This document shows, piece after piece, positions 11,282 through 20,574 of a stretch of DNA of 64,000 nt. Every line of letters begins with the position of its first letter. Positions within the stretch are counted from its first letter, which is position 1. The stretch is from Rachicladosporium sp. CCFEE 5018 (lineage: Eukaryota; Ascomycota; Dothideomycetes; Cladosporiales; Cladosporiaceae). Under the pieces are notes generated by a model, which worked only from the letters and a program-made list of their open reading frames with translations, was not told the DNA's origin and made no database searches. The stretch is taken from the NCBI GenBank assembly GCA_002077045.2, contig KZ111149.1, positions 864,203 to 928,202 on the forward strand, given 5' to 3'. Both the position numbers and the translations under genes were made by a program.

Positions 11282-12399
11282 TGTGCGGACGCTCTAGTGG
11301 CGGAGATGGCTCCAGTAAAGCAAGAGTCTATGTGATGAGTGGTCGAACCGAATGCGAGAGACATTGGCTCCACCGTATGGCGGAGGTTGCGCCATACCAG
11401 CGGTGTTGTGGCCCATGCACCATCGCTGACGGTGACGACTCTTCGAACGTGCTTCGCACTCCGTAATTGCACACTCGACCATGATTCCCATTAGACCCTG
11501 AGCAGTAAGCATTGCCGAGAGTGACAGGAAGTATCGAAACGAAGCATCAATCTCGACTATGCCTTTCTCGCATCACTCCCACTCCGGCGAGTTCTGCGGC
11601 CATGCCGTCAACACCCTCGAAGAGGTCGTGCTCCATGCCATCAAGATCGGTATGACCACGTTCTGCATGACCGAACACATGCCTCGGAGCAGACAGGACT
11701 TCTACCCCGAGGAAGAGTCCAAACACGACGAGGCGAGCCTTGCGAAGCTATTCGACAGCTACTACACTGAAGCCCGACGGCTACAGAAGGCGTATGCAGA
11801 CCAAATCCAGCTCTTCGTTGGCTTCGAAAGTGAATGGATCCGTGACAGCTCAGTAGATCAGATCCATGCCCTGCGCTCGAACTACGACGTCGAGCTTTTC
11901 GTTGGCAGTGTGCATCATGTACATGGCATACCGATCGACTACGACACGCCATACTACCACAAGGCTCGCGATGTCGCTGGTGGCAAGGACGACCAGCTGT
12001 TCGCAGACTACTTTGACCTACAGTACCAGATGCTGCAGCAGCTGAAGCCTCCAGTGGTCGGTCACTTCGATCTGATTCGCCTCAAGAGTGACGACCCCGA
12101 ACGGTGCTTCAAGACTTGGCCAGGCGTGTGGTCCAAGATCGAGCGGAATCTAAAGTTTATCGCTGGGTATGGAGGCATCGTGGAGTTGAACTCGAGTGCG
12201 CTGCGGAAGGGCATGAGTGAGCCGTATCCGCAGCTTGAGATCTGTCAGGTATGTCGAGTCGGTTGAATCGAGATTCGCCCGCTGACAGTTCGACAGACGT
12301 TCTTGAAGATGGGTGGACGGTTCACTTTCTCTGACGACAGTCACGGTATTGATCAGATCGGCGCCAACTACAAGCGCGTACTGGACGCCATTCGGAAAG
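11062..12399 (+). repeat. Segmental duplication, copy 1
   Basis: Matches 62659-64000 in the same orientation, about 51.6 kb away, with few substitutions and small indels. It covers the presequence exon (minus strand), the shared promoter and the HIS2 gene. Copy 2 starts at a scaffold gap and ends at the window edge, so the true limits are unknown. Confidence 0.97.
11282..11558. promoter_or_regulatory. Bidirectional promoter between GST leader and HIS2
   Basis: 277 bp separate the divergent starts at 11281 (minus) and 11559 (plus). The segment is kept almost unchanged in the second copy (62882-63159), so it is probably the shared control region. I see no named motif with confidence. Confidence 0.6.
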
Positions 12400-12533
12400 C
12401 GCAGATCGAAAGCGTGGTCTACTTGGTACCGCAGGGCTTTGCAGGTGCAAGTGAAGCGGTTTCAGGGTTCAGTCATGTTCGATGGGCAAGCTTTAGTGTG
12501 AAAGATTTGGATGATCACAAGTTCTTCGCATGA
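11559..12533 (+). CDS. HIS2: Histidinol-phosphatase, PHP family (copy 1)
   Basis: Two exons, 11559-12248 and 12297-12533 (48-nt intron GTATGT...ACAG), 308 residues. It converts L-histidinol phosphate to histidinol in histidine synthesis, using a multi-metal PHP active site. Metal-site motifs are visible: HSHSGEFCGHA at the start, MTEHMPRS, GFESEWI, GSVHHVHGIPIDYD, VVGHFDLIRL and FSDDSHGIDQIG. The product is intact. A near-identical second copy begins at 63160, with 9 substitutions in the first 230 residues (for example HALRSNYDVEL against RALRAKYDVDL), none of them at a recognisable metal ligand. Confidence 0.92.
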
Positions 12534-12997
12534 GCGACAACGGATTGTGACCCTCCGCCTCTCTAGTAGAAGGCTTTGACGGCAGATCTCCACAGCAACC
12601 TTGCCCATTTTGGGACTATTGCCACATGCTTGTTAAAGCTCCTACCGCTGAGTTCAAGCCGAACCCACGCGCCTGCCACAACGCAGACACAAAGATGCAG
12701 GAGCACTGACAACGAAGCATGGGAAGGCACTCCATCGCGAGTTTTATACCTTCGCTTTCTCATCTTCTCTTCTTCCTCTTCCTCTTCATCTCCATCATCA
12801 GCTTCAGCCATCAGTTCCATTCAGCATCGAATCGACATCAAGAAACAGCATCCAACACCAACACTCCAACCAACGAACACGAACACCAACTCAACTCACC
12901 TCCCTCACACACTCAACCTTTCAGTCCCACCGTAAGGTGAGTCTCACTCCCATGATATCAGACCGTCACGATGCAGCATCACTGACTTCATCACAGC

Positions 12998-13537
12998 ATG
13001 GTCAGCCACAAGCTCATCCTCTCGGCCATTGCCGCTCTTGCTACCTCGGCCGTCCACAGTTCCCCTGTCGCGCCGATATCTCCCATCCTTTCGATTCCTG
13101 CAGTCCCTCTCAGCCCCGGCGCTGCCGCAAAGGATGGTCACGTGGCTCCTCCCACATACGCCCAGGCTGAAATGTGGATGGATGAGCACAAGATGGTGAG
13201 TACTCTTCTCTCCTCCTGACAATAGACGTGTTGCTCATGCTCATATCAGAACTCTATGGTCACCTACTGCGACAGCGATTACCGTTCCAAGCGAATGAAG
13301 ACACGCTTCGAGATCTGGGGCTACCTCGACAGACTCAACCTCAACTTCTTCGAAGGTCTGGCAGCTGCCGCCACCAATTGTCGTCACCCAGAAGAAATCC
13401 AGTGGGCGGTCGAGCCCACCAACAACGAGTACGCACCCTTCTATGTCAAATGGTACCAGAACCCCTCGAGCGACGATTGCACCTCGCAGGCGATCACGGA
13501 CTTCGTCGGGACCTGGCCTGGAGTGAAGTGCACATGA
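12998..13537 (+). CDS. Small secreted cysteine-containing protein
   Basis: Two exons, 12998-13195 and 13250-13537, 161 residues. The first about 21 residues (MVSHKLILSAIAALATSAVHS) are a clear signal peptide, followed by a Pro/Ser/Ala-rich stretch. The mature part has four Cys (in YCDSD, NCRHP, DDCTS and VKCT), enough for two disulphides, and many aromatic residues. No catalytic motif and no family that I recognise. A probable 5'-UTR intron lies at 12937-12996 (GTGAGT...CACAG), just before the start codon. Small size, secretion and paired Cys fit a candidate effector or surface protein; that is inference. Confidence 0.75.
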
Positions 13538-13996
13538 GCCGGACGATTGGAGCACGGAGAGATTGTCGACAAACCTGAGAGCATGGTGCGAGATGCGTGA
13601 TTGAGGGATTGGGACGTGTTGGCAATGGCTGAGGGCCTTCAGAGCAGTTCATAGTTGGTCTGCGGCTTTTGTACTTGTTGCGTTCTTCCAAGCGATGAGC
13701 AGCTCCTCTTCTCACTTGTCGGTCTTCGTCCTCTCCGGTCCAAGGGTAAGCATCGATGGTGTGCTTCGACATGCATCCCAGGGTCCATCTCGTTCCTGCA
13801 GCTGCTTGGTGGGCGGGGCGGACGTGGGGCAATGTGGTGGGGCATTTGTGCGGGTCCATTCACATCACAGCACCGTAAGCACCTCCGACACCCTGCATCA
13901 ACATCCCTCCACATCCTCATGTTTCCTGCATCCTCTGTCACTCGCAGACTCTTTACCACAGCCACCATCCGAACTTTCAGATCATCAGCATTCAAA

Positions 13997-14509
13997 ATGG
14001 GCGTCACCAAGAAGCAGATCTCCCCCGGCAACGGTGTCGACAAGCCGAAGAAGGGCGACACGATCTCGATGGAGTACACTGGCACGCTCGAGAGCGGGAA
14101 GCAGTTCGACAGCAGCGTTGGGCGCGGCGACTTCAAGACCAAGATTGGCACTGGGCAGGTCATCAAGGGTATACATGCGCTGCTTGCTTCGGGTCGAGAG
14201 AATTGTATACTGACGGGTTGATGCATAGGCTGGGATGAGGGCATCCTTGAGACTGATGGTGGTATGACTCTCGGCGAGAAGGCGACGCTCACGATCACTG
14301 GGTACGTCTGGACGTCGATACCATTGATGAGAGCACCATTAACAATGCGCAGCGACTATGCCTACGGCCAGCAGGGCTACCCGGGTCTTATTCCTCCCAA
14401 TGCGACCCTCATCTTGTTAGTTCCCAACTCTCAAACGACCTGAAAAGCTCGAAACTGACGATTTCGCAGTGATGTCGAGCTGAAGGCTATTAACGGCAAG
14501 TCGTCCTAG
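13997..14509 (+). CDS. FPR1: FK506-binding protein 1 (FKBP12), peptidyl-prolyl isomerase
   Basis: Four exons: 13997-14168, 14229-14301, 14353-14415 and 14470-14509; 115 residues. The FKBP fold is complete: GDTISMEYTGTLESGKQFDS, FKTKIGTGQVIKGWDEGI, KATLTITGDYAYGQQGYP, LIPPNATLIFDVELKAI. It isomerises X-Pro bonds and is the target of FK506 and rapamycin. An in-frame upstream ATG at 13919 would add 26 residues with a presequence look (RRLFTTATIRTFRSS). That ATG lies inside a possible 5'-UTR intron (from GTAAGC near 13874 to CGCAG near 13947), so the two forms could depend on splicing or transcription start. The cytosolic form from 13997 is certain. Confidence 0.95.
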
Positions 14510-14851
14510 GTGGCTTGCTAGGAGACAGAGCTCCGCCGCGCATGAGGCATACCGCAGTACTCGACCTGCACGAGCTATAGATAAAAGCACATTGGATATG
14601 CACTGGACACTCGCGGCTTCCGTGACTTCATCGCGGTGTTAAAGGTGGTGTTCACTTAATTTCAGGCCTCAACCTCAGCTCTTGAGCCGTTGATTGAATG
14701 CCATTGCCGCGAACGTCTACATTATTGAGGTTGCGCACCTTTGCCATAATCCCGCGATCCCCAGAAGGCAAAGCCCCATCACAGTCTTGCAATGCATACC
14801 TTCACAGTGGCAGACCTCTATTGCATTACTGATACCTGTACTGCTCACTTG

Positions 14852-15610
14852 TCAAGCGCGGAGCAACACAGGAGCCGGAAGTTTTAAGTCCTGCGACTGA
14901 TCAGAGCCAGGAACTGTCAGCAGGTAAGCACGAGGTCCCTTCCGAATGCTTTCGAGCCAAAGTAACGTGACCGACTCCCTCTCACTTCCTGTGTCCTCAA
15001 TGCTCTCCTGTCGTTGCTCCTCATGCTTAATACCATGATCGACCCCACTGCGAGCTCGCCGCCAGTGATAGAAGCCGCAACACGCATAGGAGAAACACCT
15101 TGCGCAAAGCACCAGTAGAACCATCAATATCGCCGGCGCACTGGCCAATGTCAGAAGACCAAGTGCCCAGAACCCGAGACCTTCCAGCACAACGACAATG
15201 TGCTCGTCCCACGTGGTAGTCGGCATTGCGAATTTGTAAGCCACGATGAAATACAGGCTCAAGCCAGCGAGGACGCTGACGAAATTTGAGCCTTCGAGTG
15301 CAGAGTACCTGTTGTCCAAGGCCCTGCTGTCATACCCTACGAGTACGGGGTCAGCACTTGGCCAGTGCGAGGTTGGGCAAGTGGACTGACCGAAGAGAAT
15401 GTAGAACCCCTTGCGGAGTAACAAGGTGTACTTCGCGAAGCCATACGACATCATGTACAAGGCGAACGTGGCTAGGATCCATATCGAACCGCCAGCTGCT
15501 GAATCTCCCAGGGCATCGAGGGCAGTATGCAGAGTGTCTCGGTTGCTAGGAGCTGAGGCAACTGTGTTCGCCGACAGGTCTATCTTGGGGTTGTCCATGA
15601 TGGCTAGCAT
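14852..15610 (-). CDS. Two-exon multi-helix membrane protein, family member 1
   Basis: Exons 15610-15391 and 15336-14852, 234 residues (start could also be 15598). A phase-1 intron (donor GTCAGT, acceptor CGTAG) splits it after ...YILFG. Hydrophobic segments: IWILATFALYMMSYGFA in exon 1; FVSVLAGLSLYFIVAYKFA and a long pair GFWALGLLTLASAPAILM/VLLVLCARCFSYACC in exon 2; then a polar Glu/Arg/Ser-rich cytosolic-type tail. No known domain that I recognise. Gene plan (helix or helices, phase-1 intron, two more helices, charged tail) is shared with the genes at 16, 23, 36, 37, 60 and 61 kb and the relics at 18-26 kb. Function unknown. Confidence 0.7.
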   Translation of the reverse strand: MLAIMDNPKIDLSANTVASAPSNRDTLHTALDALGDSAAGGSIWILATFALYMMSYGFAKYTLLLRKGFYILFGQSTCPTSHWPSADPVLVGYDSRALDNRYSALEGSNFVSVLAGLSLYFIVAYKFAMPTTTWDEHIVVVLEGLGFWALGLLTLASAPAILMVLLVLCARCFSYACCGFYHWRRARSGVDHGIKHEEQRQESIEDTGSERESVTLLWLESIRKGPRAYLLTVPGSDQSQDLKLPAPVLLRA

Positions 15611-16061
15611 ACGAGTGCGTCCGTAATGGTATGTCGTTTGTTTGAGATAGTTGAGAATGTACTTTGCGGCACAGCCACTGCATGAAGCAAATTTGTCGCT
15701 TCTCATATGCTTGCTTGTGAGCACCAAATCCGTCCTCCGTTATATGCACGTGGCTGTAAAATCAAGATCATGACTAAAAGCATGCGTGGAGAAGAGCGCC
15801 AGGTGAACAGCATGGAAAATTTGGGTTTGTCGGGATCCTGTCCTCACATACTTCGTGCTGACCAGCCTTTGAATAACATACTCCCGAATCATCTGCTACA
15901 TGTGTTCGCCCTAACTGAGTCCAAAGTCCATTCGCAAGCTCTACTCGACAATTAGACCTTTGCTTGGGCTAAGATTGACTGCGCTGTACCAGAGAATCGT
16001 CCTACCACACTGCCACCGAGAGACGATTGCACCATGTCACCAATCTCTCGCTTTAACTGAC

Positions 16062-16684
16062 CTAGCACTTCCTTTGCTTCTGGCCAGTCGTTGACCCACA
16101 ATCTCTAAGATTGAAGTCCTCCTTCTTCAACTTGCTGCTGTCCTGGCAGTCCACCATACGATTTGCGCGCTGAACCGTGACCACTAAACACCCAAACGAA
16201 GCCACCCACAAGGCCATAGTGGTGATAACTAGGAATTCACCGAAGATCACCTTTGCGACAGAGCCCAGGATCGTCCAGCAATGCTCCATCCAGGTGCCGG
16301 TCTTAAACGTATCACTCGTTTCTAGCATGATGGCCAGTAGGAACGCGGCGCAGATAGTCATTAAGGTAGTAAAGAGTAGCCTTTGATCCAGTGCCATGCC
16401 CTTGCCGTCAGATGACTTCTGCGCATCTACTGTCGCAGACGGGTCAGTAAGTGCCGCCATGTCCGCGTAAGTATGATACACATACCTTTCCAAAACGCCT
16501 GATAGGCCGCTCGACAGAGTCGAGTGATGTACACAAGAGCCGCGAAGTTGGCCAGCCAAAGGAGCGCCGCGGCTGTGCCGTAGAGGAGGGTGACTGCTAC
16601 GACGGGTGTCGTGAAAGCAAGCAGGCTGTCGGAGAAGTGACCGGGCGGGCGGAGTGCGATCGCTGGCAGGGAAAAGGCCCTCAT
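16062..16684 (-). CDS. Two-exon multi-helix membrane protein, family member 2
   Basis: Exons 16684-16486 and 16429-16062 (56-nt intron GTATGT...GACAG, phase 1), 188 residues. Exon 1 carries LLAFTTPVVAVTLLYGTAAALLWLANFAALVYI, exon 2 carries LLFTTLMTICAAFLLAIML and FLVITTMALWVASFGCLVVTV, ending in a charged tail. The segment TWMEHCWTILGSVAKVIFGEFLVITT is the best guide to its relatives: it aligns with the relics at 18.1 kb (TWMEHGGLIMSAVIK) and 19.4 kb (MWSQHCWTLSRQMLW). It looks intact. It lies in the same orientation as member 1 and the relics to its right, as in a tandem array. Confidence 0.7.
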
Positions 16685-17920
16685 AATTGTAAAGTGAGCA
16701 CTTTGAAAGTAGAACGAGGTGACAGTAGTCGAAGCGATGATACTCGAGGAATGGACTGTCGATGTAACGGCTATGCGCTATTGAAGCCAGCGAAAGCAAC
16801 GGTAAGGATACTCGTTCGGGTGTATCATTGTGGGCTCATGCGGAGACGAGCTTGTGAGTGACCAGTAGCATGATGCGCATAGTGAAGTCGATGAGGAATG
16901 ACCGAAGTTCCAGGATGTCTTCAATGGTCAGCATTCACAACTTTGCCAGTGATTCACACGCGTAGCAGTGCCTCTCTGGACCCACAATGCTCCCCTCCGA
17001 ACGTCCACGATAACTGTAGAGCGTGCCCAGCATGCGGTCGACGTAAGCGAAGTCACCCGGAGATCGACAGTATCACAACGCTGTCGTATCTCCCCTTGCC
17101 CCCACGGTTCTTCTGATGGAGTGACCATTGCAGCGGTCAAGCGTAGTGGACATGGTATACACGTGAGGGGATCTCATGGGCGGACCATCTTTCGACACCA
17201 CAACTCTTAACTGATTCTTCTACTGTCAACGCCACATGTAGAACAATGCTATCTGTAACGTAAGCTTCACCAGCGCGTCTCTCGACAATGGAACTTCTGC
17301 TTGAGCTACCGTAGACTGCGCCGTGCCGAAAGACCACGCCGTCATGCCACTATTGACAGGCCGATACACGAAGATCGTCTCGAAGGTCAGCATCAGCAGC
17401 AGTGGACGAGAGTAACAGATGCTCCACCACGGGACCGTGCCTTCTGAACTCTGAAGTAATGTGAGCCCATGGCACTTGTCGAAAAGAGTGACCATGGGAC
17501 CGGGAAACCGTGGCAGACACGCGGGTTGCGTTGGAGCTTGCGGTGCTGACCTTTGTTCCAATCGAGGCTTCTTCTCAGGCTCTCATTCGCTGCACCAGAG
17601 GTCTGCGGCCTCTTGCGCGTGCTCTAAGTCCCTTGTAATCCATCAGCTAGTATTGGCCCGTCGAAGCTGATGTTGCTCAGCGGTATGCTCTACCACAGTC
17701 ACTATTCGAATAAACCCCAACTTTGATTTGCAGCTCCCCCGATGATCGAGCCTTTCCTTGCGCTGACCCCGACTTCGCTGCGCGATTTCCAAGTGCTGTC
17801 ATGCTGTTGTCGAGATGCGCAGTCGCCAAGTCTCTACTTCTGGACTGCAGGAGCTTGAAACGAGCGATTGGTCTGCTCCCGTCCGGCGGCCAGGGAAGAG
17901 ACCGCAGAACCAATGATCTA
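16685..17920. other. Interval with no supported gene, possible eroded family copy
   Basis: The minus-strand frame 17561-17226 has one hydrophobic stretch (SRPLLLMLTFETIFVY) followed by VNSGMTAWSFG and a second, cut-off hydrophobic end. It might be the second exon of another eroded membrane-family copy, since it sits where the array would place one. I could not find a matching first exon, so I do not call it. Confidence 0.25.
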
Positions 17921-18461
17921 TCACCCCTCTTTGCGCCCATGCTGCCTCATTGCCATATTCAGATGCGCGCGCCTGACAGCAAGTCCCAGGTATCCGAAAG
18001 CGGCTCCCCAGAGAGCCAGCGTAGTGATAACTGTGTATGTACCCAAAATCAGCTTGATAACGGCGCTCATAATCAGCCCGCCATGCTCCATCCACGTGCT
18101 GCCGAGAGCGGCATCACCCGGTTGCAATATGAGAACTAGAGGAAAAGGAGCAAAGAGTGTCAGCGTGGACGAGATGAGAATCTTTGCATCGAGGTCTGAA
18201 CCAATGGTGCCTGGCTTCGTCTGTGTATGCACTCCTCATGGCGATCAGTGACTGGGGCAATCAGAGTACAGAGTTACGAGACCTATCTTCCGAAAGGCTA
18301 CGATATGCCTTTTCAACGAGATGGGAGCAATACCCAATGGCCCCGAAGCTGCTTACCCAAACGAGCGCGATGGCTGTGCCGTAGATCGTGGTGCCCGCGA
18401 TCAAGGTTGTCAAGAATTATAGTATGCTGTCGGCGAACTGATCATACAAGGACATTGTCAT
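17921..18461 (-). pseudogene. Eroded membrane-family copy with in-frame TAA
   Basis: Exon 1 homology begins near 18461 (MTMSLYDQFADSIL) and aligns with exon 1 of the 16-kb gene. After ADSIL comes a TAA at 18419-18417, then the frame goes on FLTTLIAGTTIYGTAIALVWVSSFG, matching TTPVVAVTLLYGTAAALLWLANF. Exon 2 (from about 18209 to 17921) is open: LDAKILISSTLTLFAPFPLVL, TWMEHGGLIMSAVIKLILG, TVITTLALWGAAFGYLGLAV. The splice donor is not clear. One stop with otherwise conserved hydrophobic segments suggests recent loss of function. Confidence 0.65.
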
Positions 18462-19315
18462 CGCCGAAAGTGTGGAAAGTGTCCTCGTTGCCAACTGGAT
18501 GTAGTACGTCCTGTATCCGTTGGTGTGTGCGTAGAAGGAGAGGGGAGCGCGAGAGCGCGATGAAGTAAGAGTCGGAGGTAGCGCGGTGAAACGATGTGAT
18601 AGCATCGAAAGAGAGCGAGATTGCGGTGAGATGAGAGCAAGGCGAGGAGGGCGCGACTCGGTTGACGCCGCATAGAGAGACCGCGCGGAAAGGCACTAAG
18701 GCTATATCTGTGTGATTTGGTGACTGTATCCGCGGACCTAGTAAGCATGCTGTAATGAACCCGTGCTCAATGGTCAACACCAAGATCCTTCCGAACGGAA
18801 TTTCACTTTATGAAATTTGTGGCATCACCTGCTTCCGGTTAGACCCACATCGGGCCCTACGCGTAACCACCGTATCAGCAAAGCATGGGAGGCGTGCTGC
18901 GCGGACGAGTGTATGTGTACACTGCGAGTCGTTGGAACTCTACGGTAGTGTACGCGTGTGGTGTTGAACCTTCCCGTTGTAGTGATGTCGTCTCCGCAAT
19001 CCTGAATCTTAACGTGCTGGCAAAAGAGGAGCGTACTGTTCCCTGAGATGGTCATTTCCAGTAGATGTTCGAGGATTGGTGCTTCGAGTATCGTTCCGTC
19101 GCAGGGGTCGCTCCGATGTAGCCTGCACTACACAAGCCAGGGTTTCCCCCGTCATGGCCAAGTGATCGATCCCGTCCAATACTACTCTCCCACTGCGACT
19201 CCTTCGCTTCGCCCGCCTCAACACCTTCCAGCTGCTCCTCGATATCACGCGCTTGCTTGCACGCATTGCGCCTCTGCCGCCAGTTGTCCCAGCCTTGATG
19301 TCCATTGCAGATCGA

Positions 19316-19823
19316 CTATGCCAGCAGCATAAGAAGGCCCAAACACAGTGCAAGCGTGCTGACTACGACAAACTCGCTCAAGTGCACCCACAACATCTGC
19401 CGCGACAGAGTCCAGCAATGCTGCGACCACATGCTGCTGGGCGCCTCAGAGACATTGATCGCGACAACCATGAAGTTGATAAGTGCAAGAACGCCAGCCA
19501 GGACCGCCATCGCCTCACCATCTGAGGAACAAGTACGCCCATTAGCGGTCGAGTTGTCGTCTTCGAAAGCTGTCGTAGCGCTGTCAGCAGATAGTCGCGC
19601 TTAAGTGAGCAGACGTGTAACGCACCTTTGTTGTAAACCTCTTGAACAGCGTGCGCGATGAAGTCAGCGTACATTACGAGCCCAGCACTGATCAGAGTAT
19701 AAGCACGATCGTCACAGCCCAGATCATGGTACCAACGGCGGCGTTGGTGGCCATGGTCAATACGCTACTTGTCATGGCGTCTTGCATCGGTGATGCCAAA
19801 GCTGGGAAAGTTGTGTTGTCCAT
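19316..19823 (-). pseudogene. Eroded membrane-family copy with a one-base frameshift
   Basis: Exon 1 starts at 19823 (MDNTTFPALASPMQ) and reads MATNAAVGTMIWAVTIVLIL, then hits TGA at 19694-19692. In the next frame the family sequence resumes at once (SAGLVMYADFIAHAVQEVYNK), so one base was probably lost at that point. Relatives have a Trp there, as in LLWLANF. A donor GTGCGT follows, and after an acceptor CTCAG exon 2 is open to 19316: MAVLAGVLALINFMVVAI, MWSQHCWTLSRQMLW, FVVVSTLALCLGLLMLLA. It aligns with exon 2 of the 16-kb gene. A sequencing error in the same place would give an intact gene. Confidence 0.65.
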
Positions 19824-20574
19824 GTTGTTGGACTTTCGGGCGTACTGTTGGGTGCTTGGTGTTGTCGGATAGTGTTATTTAAGGCTGAGCGTAGGGACGT
19901 GGCGTGGGCGTCATATATGCCCAATAGATTCGACTGAGGACGTGCTACAGCTACGAATCTGCTGCACTGCGCAATCAGTGATTGTACCGGTACAAGACCT
20001 TTGCGGTGAACTTGATTGAAGACACTGCCTGCTGACTGGTGGCCGCGGCGAAGTCTCGAGTCGGTGCTTGAAGGTTTGACATCCTCAATTCGAGTCAATC
20101 ACGGTACGGCAGATTTGTCCAGGAGCAGACCAGTGGAAGTCTGAGGTTGATAGAAGCTTGATAGCATGAAACTCGGCGGTATCTCCCCGCAATATTGCAT
20201 ATCGTCGATGCCTTTACAGATCCGCACCACTATGCTCAGTAGAACTGTGCAGGACGTAGTGGAGGCTACATAGGTCAGCATCACGAGCAGTTGGGCAGAC
20301 GAGCAGCGAATCATGCCCTACTTGGTTCGTGTTGACCACCTTTGCAATGCCAGTGCCGGTCAATCTCGCCGCCGCCAAGACGATTTTGTATTCAGACTTT
20401 GCAAAGCATGGCTTGTAACGTAAGGGTTTCACTGTCGCAGCCTTTCAATCATACACCCAAAACATAATCCTTTTCTCGACCTTCGTTATGAACATGCTCA
20501 GGCTATCATCATCATCGTTGCTGGCTTGCTTCGCATCGCGCGTTCATATTGTGGTGATTGCTCAAGGCTGCCGC
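19824..20574. other. Interval without a supported gene
   Basis: One short minus-strand frame (20314-20099) has a hydrophobic stretch (SAQLLVMLTYVASTTSCTVLLSIVV) that might be another family remnant, but it has no partner exon. Nothing else seen. Confidence 0.3.

Noticed and set aside
17226..17561. Possible second exon of another membrane-family copy.
   Set aside because: One hydrophobic stretch and a weak AW pattern only; no matching first exon and the last helix is cut short, so not counted.
20099..20432. Short hydrophobic frames that might be another family relic.
   Set aside because: No alignable partner exon and no splice signals.
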